Assembly (NCBI GenBank): GCA_030591825.1
Contig: JAUVAG010000005.1
Span: 1 to 13,549, forward strand
DNA: 13,549 nucleotides
From: Dethiosulfatibacter sp.
GTDB lineage: Bacteria > Bacillota > Clostridia > Tissierellales > Dethiosulfatibacteraceae
Direction of reading: 5' to 3'
Every line of letters starts with the position of its first letter. The first letter of the stretch is position 1. The notes under the pieces are model-generated. The model saw nothing but the letters and a program-made list of their open reading frames with translations. It made no database searches and was not told the DNA's origin. The translations under genes were made by a program, and so were the position numbers. This document shows, piece by piece, positions 5,759-11,363 of this stretch.

Positions 5759-6834
5759 CTGCCGGCTTCATGTTGATGAATCTTGCAAATAAATTTGGCA
5801 CTCTTTTTATGTTTGCCTTCATAGTATCAAATCTTAAACCTGCCAGGGAATTCATATATAGGAAGCCAGTCAGCGTTAAGGATAAGGTACTGCTTTCAAT
5901 TGTCTTTGGAATTTTCGGAATAATTGGTACTTATTTCAGTGTTGAATTCAACGGAGCACTTATTAATACAAGAATTATTGGAGTTGCTACAGGTGGACTT
6001 CTTGGAGGTCCCGCAGTGGATCTTGTAAAGGATATTTGGATACCAATGGTAATCATAAATTCCATCGGTCTTGCACTTCTATTCCTTGTAATTGAAAATA
6101 TATTTAGAGACAGGGATAGGATAGGAGCAGAGCAGGTTAATCTTTCCATCAATATAATAGACAAACTGCTTCCTTATATAAAGGGAGGATTAAGCGAAGA
6201 AAATTCGACAGTCATAACGGATACTATTTATGAGATGACAAGTTTTGATGAAGTAACTATAACTGCCCGAGAGAAAATCATAGCTCATTCAGGAATTCAT
6301 ATTGAAAACCATGAATATGGCAATAAAGTGAATACTGAAAGATTTAATACAATAATGGAAAGTGGTGAAACTCTGCAGTTTGACTCTACAATAATATCCC
6401 CTATTAGGGATGGTGACGATATTATAGGTACAGTGAAGTACTACAAGAAGCCTGAAAACATAATGAACAATGTTGACGTTGTGGATTATATGGTAAAGCT
6501 GATTATGGAAGAAAGGCTAAAGAAGTGCATAGACAGGGCAAGATTGAATATGGGTAAGAAAACCGAAGAGATTAAGCCGGCTCCAGCCAAGAAGATGACA
6601 AGCCTTGTAGTAGCAAAAAACGACAAGCTCTTTTTATTGAAGCTCAAGGAGATAGTGTATCTTGAATATATTGAAGGCAAGATAAGGGTGTTTACAGAGA
6701 AAGATGAATACTCTCTTAATCAGACAATGAAATCTTTCGTTGAAGAAAAGGGAAATGGGTTTATTAGAACCCATAAGAGCTTCATAGTTAATATTGACTA
6801 TATAAAAGAATTTAAAAAGAAATTGAACATATAA
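5752..6834 (+). CDS. LytS-LytR chimera: 5TM sensor fragment, GAF-like region and LytTR domain
   Basis: This 360-residue frame looks like a collapsed lytS-lytR pair. Residues 7-90 (MLMNLANKFG to NGALINTRIIGVATGGLLGGP) are the start of the 5TMR-LYT sensor. WIPMVIINSIGLALLFLVIENIFR (96-119) is the last helix of that sensor, so about 60-70 residues are missing at 86-95. Residues 125-235 match the LytS GAF-like region but lack its usual Cys-rich insert near 211. The histidine kinase domain is absent; EERLKKCIDRA (253-263) looks like the linker after a LytR receiver domain, and 283-353 is a LytTR DNA-binding domain (FIRTHKSFIVNIDYIKE). The domain ends early: the segment before a final YIKEFKKKLNI is missing. 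There is no ribosome site before ATG 5752 or the more natural ATG 5770. It is probably a pseudogene, although the frame is open throughout; if made, it would be a membrane-bound LytTR protein. Confidence 0.6.
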   Translation: MVTAGFMLMNLANKFGTLFMFAFIVSNLKPAREFIYRKPVSVKDKVLLSIVFGIFGIIGTYFSVEFNGALINTRIIGVATGGLLGGPAVDLVKDIWIPMVIINSIGLALLFLVIENIFRDRDRIGAEQVNLSINIIDKLLPYIKGGLSEENSTVITDTIYEMTSFDEVTITAREKIIAHSGIHIENHEYGNKVNTERFNTIMESGETLQFDSTIISPIRDGDDIIGTVKYYKKPENIMNNVDVVDYMVKLIMEERLKKCIDRARLNMGKKTEEIKPAPAKKMTSLVVAKNDKLFLLKLKEIVYLEYIEGKIRVFTEKDEYSLNQTMKSFVEEKGNGFIRTHKSFIVNIDYIKEFKKKLNI

Positions 6835-6961
6835 TCAACAAGATTTCAACAAGACATATTGCATCTTGACCACAACATAATGCAACATAACTAAATAGTA
6901 TTCTAAAGAACGTTTTCTTGTATTAAACTACAACTAAGAAAAAAACTTGGAGGTAGAAGAT
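6835..6961. repeat. Intergenic region with short direct and inverted repeats
   Basis: TCAACAAGA occurs at 6835-6843 and 6846-6854, CAACATAA at 6873-6880 and 6883-6890, and TTGCAT (6859-6864) is inverted as ATGCAA (6880-6885). A weak promoter TTGACC-17-AACTAA may start at 6866. The repeats could be regulator sites for the downstream transport gene, but they fit no binding consensus I can name. Confidence 0.3.
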
Positions 6962-7714
6962 ATGAGAAAACTTTCTTTATTATTGGCAATAATTATGGTA
7001 TTTACAGTAGTTGGAACAGGATGTTCCAGTTCAAATGGGGATATTGCTTCGGAAAATGGAGAGGCACCAAAGTCCAATCAGTTTGTAACATTGACAGGAT
7101 TCGGACTTAAGCTTGCAGGAGCAATATTATTCCTTGGAAATGGAGTATTATTCCTGACATTGTTCTTCACAATGATAGCCTGCATAGTACTGGGAATGGG
7201 ACTTCCATCAATACCGGCATATATTATTACAGCAACAATGGCGGCACCTGCCCTTGCTAAAATGGGAGTACCACCACTTGTATCGCATATGTTTGTATTC
7301 TACTTTGGAATGCTTGCAAACCTTACTCCACCAGTAGCGCTGGCAGCCTTTGCAGGAGCTGGAATAGCAGGAGGAAACCCGGCAAAAACAGGAATTCAGG
7401 CAGTCAAACTTGCATCGGCAGGATTCGTAGTACCTTATATATTTGCATTCTCACCTGCACTTTTGATGATAGATGCATCTCCTTTAACAATAGTAATAGC
7501 GGCAGCGACTGCAATAATTGGTGTAATATCACATGGAGCTGCAGTAGAAGGATATATGCTAGATAGACTTTCAGCACTTTACAGAATTGGACTATTTGCT
7601 TCGGCAATACTTCTCATGACACCTGGATTACCTACTGATATAATTGGACTTCTGATATTCCTTGGAGTTGTGACAGCACAGAAAATGACAAAGGGAAAAC
7701 TTGTAGAAGCTTAA
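6962..7714 (+). CDS. TAXI-receptor signal peptide fused to C-terminal part of a TRAP fused permease
   Basis: This encodes a 250-residue protein from ATG 6962, 8 bases after GGAGG (6949-6953); the in-frame TTG 6947 is upstream of that site and is rejected. Residues 1-40 are the lipoprotein signal and linker of a TAXI-type TRAP solute receptor (MRKLSLLLAIIMVFTVVGTGC, then Ser/Gly/Glu-rich sequence and PKSNQFVTLT). From about residue 44 the sequence is the C-terminal part of a TRAP 4TM/12TM fused permease: GFGLKLAGAIL, LGMGLPSIPAYIITATMAAPAL, HMFVFYFGMLANLTPPVALAAFAGAGIAG. A normal receptor is about 320-340 residues and a fused permease about 620-680, so most of both is missing. VTLTG, expected in both parents, lies at the joint (7085-7099). 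The permease DctM-like core is incomplete, so transport is unlikely. Probably a deletion product. Confidence 0.7.
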   Translation: MRKLSLLLAIIMVFTVVGTGCSSSNGDIASENGEAPKSNQFVTLTGFGLKLAGAILFLGNGVLFLTLFFTMIACIVLGMGLPSIPAYIITATMAAPALAKMGVPPLVSHMFVFYFGMLANLTPPVALAAFAGAGIAGGNPAKTGIQAVKLASAGFVVPYIFAFSPALLMIDASPLTIVIAAATAIIGVISHGAAVEGYMLDRLSALYRIGLFASAILLMTPGLPTDIIGLLIFLGVVTAQKMTKGKLVEA

Positions 7715-7739
7715 ATTTCATATCTCCCCCCATAAAGAT

Positions 7740-7770
7740 AGCCCTGAAGAATCATCTTCAGGGCTGTTTT
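7740..7770. terminator. Rho-independent terminator
   Basis: A perfect 11-base stem, AGCCCTGAAGA (7740-7750) with TCTTCAGGGCT (7755-7765), has a loop ATCA and is followed by GTTTT. It lies between convergent genes and mainly serves the plus-strand TRAP chimera, only 5 bases before the DUF1850 stop codon. Confidence 0.9.
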
Positions 7771-7775
7771 GATTA

Positions 7776-8270
7776 TCATCTGTTGCATATAAACCTTGAA
7801 ATCAGTCCGTAGCCATTTATGCTCTCAGTAAATATGTTGATCCTGTCTCCGTCGGGAACCATTTCATATAGGTTGTATTCCCTGTCCTTGAAGATAAATA
7901 TGTGCTTGGCAAAGGCTGAAATACCATAGGGAAGAAGGGGCATTACCTGGTTTATTCCTCCGTAGGTAATATATCCATCTTCAATATAAACCTCGGTGCC
8001 TGTGGCATCTGGAACTCCTGCTCCGGAATTCTGAAACCTTGTCCTGTCTAAAACCATATTGTATTCATCATCTATTCTGAATATTTCTTCCCAGGGGGTC
8101 AGTTCAACTGAATGAATACATTTCATGGTAAACTCATCTCCTGGTTCTATAGTGAAAAACAGAACTGTATTGCCTGTTTGATAATGTTCGAGAGTGAGAA
8201 TGTCAACCTCGATAAAGAGAGGAACAAGAAGTATTGCAATAATTAGTATAATTGTAAGTATCTTTTTCAA
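7776..8270 (-). CDS. DUF1850-domain protein linked to TRAP-TAXI transporters
   Basis: This encodes a 164-residue protein. The start is TTG 8270, chosen because GGAGG (minus strand, 8277-8281) stands 6 bases before it; the upstream ATG meets a stop after three codons. Residues 1-23 are a hydrophobic signal or membrane anchor. The DUF1850 hallmark blocks are present: CIHSVELTPWEEIFRI at 51-66 and LDRTRFQNSGAGVP at 74-87, followed by GYITYGGINQVMPLLPYGISAFAKH. In many bacteria this gene lies between the TAXI receptor and the TRAP fused permease, and it is thought to assist that transporter outside the membrane (its biochemical role is unknown). Here it is intact but inverted and convergent with the collapsed receptor-permease gene, so it has lost its partner locally. 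Confidence 0.85.
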   Translation of the reverse strand: MKKILTIILIIAILLVPLFIEVDILTLEHYQTGNTVLFFTIEPGDEFTMKCIHSVELTPWEEIFRIDDEYNMVLDRTRFQNSGAGVPDATGTEVYIEDGYITYGGINQVMPLLPYGISAFAKHIFIFKDREYNLYEMVPDGDRINIFTESINGYGLISRFICNR

Positions 8271-8797
8271 ATTATGCCTCCATGATTTTGGTTTGATGTT
8301 TTGATTTTGTCGTCATAGATGATACTCCATATTTATATAATAGTATTAATTCATTAAAGGGGCAATATATATTGGATATGTTGCAGTATTTTTTATAGTC
8401 TAAGAAAGTTAAAAATGCGTAATCCCTTGAAGCGTTTGTATTACGCGCATAAGGAAACTTTCTACGACCTCTTGATATCCGCATTAGTCACATGAAGCGT
8501 GAATTGGATAACGCAGCATAGCTGCTTTCTTGATAAGGTACATAAAAATATAATGTAAATAATAGACTCAAAAGATTTTATCTTTCGGGTTTTGTTGCCT
8601 AGGAAAACGTTTGAACCGCTGGTGAATCGATGAGTCGTCAGCGGTTCGATGATTGTTAAATCTTTAATAGCGTTGATTCAACGGTGTTGTGGTTTTTTTG
8701 ATAATGAGGATGAGTATTATCGGACTCAAAGTAGGTAGGGTTAACTTTGTGAAAATCAAAAACGTTGACATTACTCGGTTTCATCCATTTAAAAAGT
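8271..8797. other. Gene-free region rich in inverted repeats upstream of the CoA-transferase operon
   Basis: No convincing gene lies between the DUF1850 start and 8888. Visible structures are: a palindrome CAATATATATTG (8363-8374); a nested pair of inverted repeats, AGAAAGTT/AACTTTCT (8403-8410, 8456-8463) around ATGCGTAAT/ATTACGCGCAT; a hairpin GCAGC-ATA-GCTGC then TTTCTT (8513-8531), possibly a weak terminator; GAACCGCTG/CAGCGGTTC (8613-8621, 8639-8647); CGTTGA-T-TCAACG (8671-8683); and GATAAT/ATTATC (8700-8721). TGAAGCGT occurs at 8429-8436 and 8493-8500. The 8400-8530 part looks richer in GC than its surroundings. I could not match it to a known riboswitch or small RNA. Confidence 0.5.
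8613..8683 (+). promoter_or_regulatory. Candidate enhancer (upstream activator) sites
   Basis: Two dyads, GAACCGCTG/CAGCGGTTC (8613-8647) and CGTTGA-T-TCAACG (8671-8683), lie about 140-210 bases before the predicted sigma-54 start near 8825. This is the usual distance for enhancer sites of sigma-54 activators. AACGTTGA, a relative of the second half-site, recurs at 8760-8767. Assignment is by position and symmetry only. Confidence 0.4.
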
Positions 8798-8798
8798 T

Positions 8799-8814
8799 TG
8801 GCACGGGAATTGCA
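8799..8814 (+). promoter_or_regulatory. Sigma-54 promoter of the CoA-transferase/BCCT operon
   Basis: TGGCACGGGAATTGCA (8799-8814) matches the sigma-54 consensus TGGCACG-N4-TTGCW at every fixed position, with the -24 GG at 8800-8801 and the -12 GC at 8812-8813. The transcript would start near 8825, leaving a leader of about 63 bases. Such promoters need an AAA+ activator bound upstream, so the operon should be tightly inducible. Confidence 0.9.
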
Positions 8815-8887
8815 ATGATATAATTGAACTCAACAAAAGGGTTAAAACATATAAAAACTATGAATTGTTTTGAAAGGAGTACAATGT

Positions 8888-10081
8888 ATGAGACCGTTAG
8901 AAGGAATTAAAGTATTGGATTTTACTCAAGCTCACGCAGGAAGTTTGGCTACAATGATATTGGCAGACTTTGGAGCTGAAGTTGTTAAGATTGAAAGAGC
9001 AGGTGTTGGTGACCTGGCAAGATATTGGGCACCGTTCAAGGAAGGCAACAGTGCATACTATGCATACCTTAACAGAGGAAAGAAAAGCATAAGCTTGAAT
9101 GCATCGACAGAAGAGGGAAAAGAAATAATTAAAAAGCTAGTAGCAGAAGCAGATGTTGTATGTGAAAACTTTAAATATGGAAGTATGAAAAGACTGGGTC
9201 TTGATTATGAAGAATTAAAGAAAATTAATCCTACATTAATATATGCTGCATTGAATGGTTTTGGACAGACAGGACCTTTTAAGGAAGTAATAGGACTTGA
9301 CCTTCAACTTCAAGCAATGAGTGGACTTATGGATAGAACAGGATTTCCAGATGGAGCTCCTACAAAAGTTGGAGCAGCAATGGGAGACCAGTTCAGTGGA
9401 ACATACCTTGCAATGGCAATAAACCTTGCATTGGTACATAGAAAGAAAACAGGTGAAGGACAGATGATAGACGTTGCAATACTTGACTCATTGTTCTCAA
9501 TACTTGAAGCTGCACCAATGACCAAGTGTTTAAGAGGAAGCGTTCCACCAAGAGTTGGAAATTCTTATCCTTCAATTTCACCATATGATGCACTAGAAAC
9601 AAATGACGGATATGTTGCAGTAGGTATTTCTACAGACAGACAATGGCAGAAATTCTGTACGGCGTTGGGTGTTGAAGAACTTGCAAATGATCCTAGATAT
9701 ATTAACAATGAAAAAAGAGGCGACAACTACGAGTCTGGACTTAAAGATGCTCTTGAGGCAGTAACAAAGAAAATGTCAAAATTCGACATTGAAGACAAGT
9801 TGAGAGAAGTAAGACTTGCTTGCGGAGCTGTTTATACAGTTAAGGAAGCAATGGGAACTGAACATGTTGCAGCAAGAGATATGCTTGTAGAAGTTGAAGA
9901 CAAAGCTCTTGGAAACATAAAAGTTCCAGGAATTGTAATAAAAATGGGAGAGACACCAGGTGAAATTACTACGGGCTCACCTTTACTAGGAGAGCATACT
10001 GAGCTTTACTTGAACAAGATGGGATATTCTGCAGACCAGATTAAGGGACTTCAGGAAAACAAAATTATAGAAATATCATAA
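8888..10081 (+). CDS. Class III CoA transferase, CaiB/BaiF family (first of pair)
   Basis: This encodes a 397-residue protein. ATG 8888 is 8 bases after AGGAG (8875-8879); the in-frame TTG 8870 overlaps that site. Members of this family move coenzyme A from an acyl-CoA donor to a carboxylic acid through an aspartyl-CoA intermediate. Visible hallmarks are LEGIKVLDFTQAHAG and LADFGAEVVKIERAG near the N-terminus, NRGKKSISL at 62-70, YAALNGFGQTGP at 119-130, and VGAAMGDQFSG with the probable catalytic Asp167. The length is normal for the family. It is about as similar to the next protein as paralogous subunits are, with matching spacing of all motifs. The gap to the next gene is 22 bases. The substrate is unknown; a carnitine/betaine-type or other short carboxylic acid is inferred from the BCCT neighbour. 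Confidence 0.9.
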   Translation: MRPLEGIKVLDFTQAHAGSLATMILADFGAEVVKIERAGVGDLARYWAPFKEGNSAYYAYLNRGKKSISLNASTEEGKEIIKKLVAEADVVCENFKYGSMKRLGLDYEELKKINPTLIYAALNGFGQTGPFKEVIGLDLQLQAMSGLMDRTGFPDGAPTKVGAAMGDQFSGTYLAMAINLALVHRKKTGEGQMIDVAILDSLFSILEAAPMTKCLRGSVPPRVGNSYPSISPYDALETNDGYVAVGISTDRQWQKFCTALGVEELANDPRYINNEKRGDNYESGLKDALEAVTKKMSKFDIEDKLREVRLACGAVYTVKEAMGTEHVAARDMLVEVEDKALGNIKVPGIVIKMGETPGEITTGSPLLGEHTELYLNKMGYSADQIKGLQENKIIEIS

Positions 10082-10103
10082 ATATAAAGGAAGGAGAGAA
10101 ACC

Positions 10104-11288
10104 ATGAAAGTATTAGAAGGCGTTAAAGTAATAGATTTCACACAGGCATACAGTGGTCCATTTTGCACTATGCAGCTTGCTGACTTCGGTGCTGAAGTAA
10201 TAAAAATTGAAAGAAGAGGATCTGGAGATCAGTCACGTGAATGGACTCCAATAGTAAATGGAAACAGTGGATACTATGCTGCTATAAACAGAAATAAAAA
10301 GGGAGTTTCCCTTGATATAGCTGATGATGAGGGAAGAAAAGTAATACTTGACCTTGTTAAGGATGCAGATATAATTGTACAAAACTTCAAGGTAGGTACT
10401 CTTGATAAATTTGGTCTTGGATATGAAGACATGAAAAAAGTGAATCCGGAAATAATCTATGCTTCCATATCAGGATTTGGACAAACAGGTCCATTGAGCC
10501 ACCTTGCAGCATATGATAACGTTGTTCAGGCAATGACTGGAATCATGGAAATGACTGGAGATCCTGATGGAATTCCAACAAAGGTTGGTCCTGCAATAGG
10601 AGACAACTTTACAGGTCTTCATATGGCAACAGCAATAACAATGGCATATTTTCACAAGCTTAATACAGGAAAAGGACAGCAGCTTGATGTTGCAATGTAT
10701 GATGCAATATTCTCTATCCTTGAAAGTCCAATACTTTTTGAGACTGTTCTTGGAGAAACTAGTACTAGAACAGGAAATGCAGATCCAGCAACACTTGTAC
10801 CTTATGATGTATACAAATGTAAGGATGGATATTTCTCAGCAGGTATAGCAAGTGATTCAGGATATCCAAAATTCTGCCACGCTATAAACATGCCTGAACT
10901 TATTGAAGATCCAAGATTCGTAGAAAATGAAATAAGATGTACAAACTACGAACCTTTTACTGAAATAGTTTCGGATTTCTTTGCAAAGAGAACAAGAAGC
11001 GAGTTAGCAGATGTATTTGTAGCAGCTAAAGTGCCTAATGCACCAGTATTCGACATACCAGAAGTAATGGAACATCCTCAGATTAAGGCTAGAGACATGA
11101 TGCAGGAACTTAGTGATCCAGGAGTAGGAGAACACCTTGCAATAGGAAATCCTATGAAACTTAGCAAAACTCCAGCAGTTCTTGAACATGGAGCACCTCT
11201 TCTTGGACAGGATACAGAAGCTGTATTGAAAAGTATAGGATACAGTGACGGTAAAATCAAAGAGTTATACAGCAAAGAAGTTATTTAA
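10104..11288 (+). CDS. Class III CoA transferase, CaiB/BaiF family (second of pair)
   Basis: This encodes a 394-residue protein starting at ATG 10104 after GGAAGGAGAG. It carries the same landmarks as its upstream paralogue at the same positions: LEGVKVIDFTQAYSGP, LADFGAEVIKIERRGSGDQSR, NRNKKGVSLDI, YASISGFGQTGP, and VGPAIGDNFTG with Asp167 as the likely nucleophile. The C-terminal segment PNAPVFDIPEVMEHPQIKARDM is the family's conserved closing-loop region and is closer to the consensus than the matching segment of the first protein. Adjacent pairs in this family can form mixed complexes (benzylsuccinate CoA-transferase BbsEF, succinyl-CoA:malate SmtAB) or act separately. Since both keep the aspartate, either is possible here. 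The gene is co-transcribed with its neighbours from the sigma-54 promoter; a long stem-loop follows its stop codon. Confidence 0.9.
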   Translation: MKVLEGVKVIDFTQAYSGPFCTMQLADFGAEVIKIERRGSGDQSREWTPIVNGNSGYYAAINRNKKGVSLDIADDEGRKVILDLVKDADIIVQNFKVGTLDKFGLGYEDMKKVNPEIIYASISGFGQTGPLSHLAAYDNVVQAMTGIMEMTGDPDGIPTKVGPAIGDNFTGLHMATAITMAYFHKLNTGKGQQLDVAMYDAIFSILESPILFETVLGETSTRTGNADPATLVPYDVYKCKDGYFSAGIASDSGYPKFCHAINMPELIEDPRFVENEIRCTNYEPFTEIVSDFFAKRTRSELADVFVAAKVPNAPVFDIPEVMEHPQIKARDMMQELSDPGVGEHLAIGNPMKLSKTPAVLEHGAPLLGQDTEAVLKSIGYSDGKIKELYSKEVI

Positions 11289-11300
11289 TATAAGAATTTA

Positions 11301-11344
11301 CATTCCATTACCTGACATGATATATTTATGTCAGGTATGGAATG
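11301..11344 (+). other. Intercistronic stem-loop before the BCCT gene
   Basis: CATTCCATTACCTGACAT (11301-11318) pairs with ATGTCAGGTATGGAATG (11328-11344): 17 pairs with one bulged T and a 9-base loop. No T-run follows, so it is not a standard terminator. It ends 6 bases before the BCCT ribosome site (GGAGG, 11351-11355) and may protect or process the mRNA, making expression of the transferases and the carrier unequal. Confidence 0.8.
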
Positions 11345-11363
11345 ATAATAGGAGGAATTATTA

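Noticed and set aside
6835..6890. CRISPR-like short repeats
   Set aside because: The units are 8-9 bases, only two copies each, with no regular spacers or cas genes.
8272..8484. 70-codon minus-strand ORF upstream of DUF1850
   Set aside because: It lies over the inverted-repeat region and the DUF1850 ribosome site, has no recognisable family, and has a composition unlike the flanking proteins.
8403..8500. A purine-type riboswitch, suggested by CTTTCTACG
   Set aside because: The required three-way junction and the conserved loop sequences are missing, and the segment is upstream of the transcription start.
8636..8655. GGTTCGAT as a tRNA T-loop
   Set aside because: The flanking bases do not form the T-stem, and no anticodon arm or acceptor stem can be drawn; it is better explained by the GAACCGCTG/CAGCGGTTC dyad.
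8884..8908. ATG 8884 as the start of the first CoA transferase
   Set aside because: It is in another frame and stops after eight codons; ATG 8888 gives the family N-terminus with ideal ribosome-site spacing.
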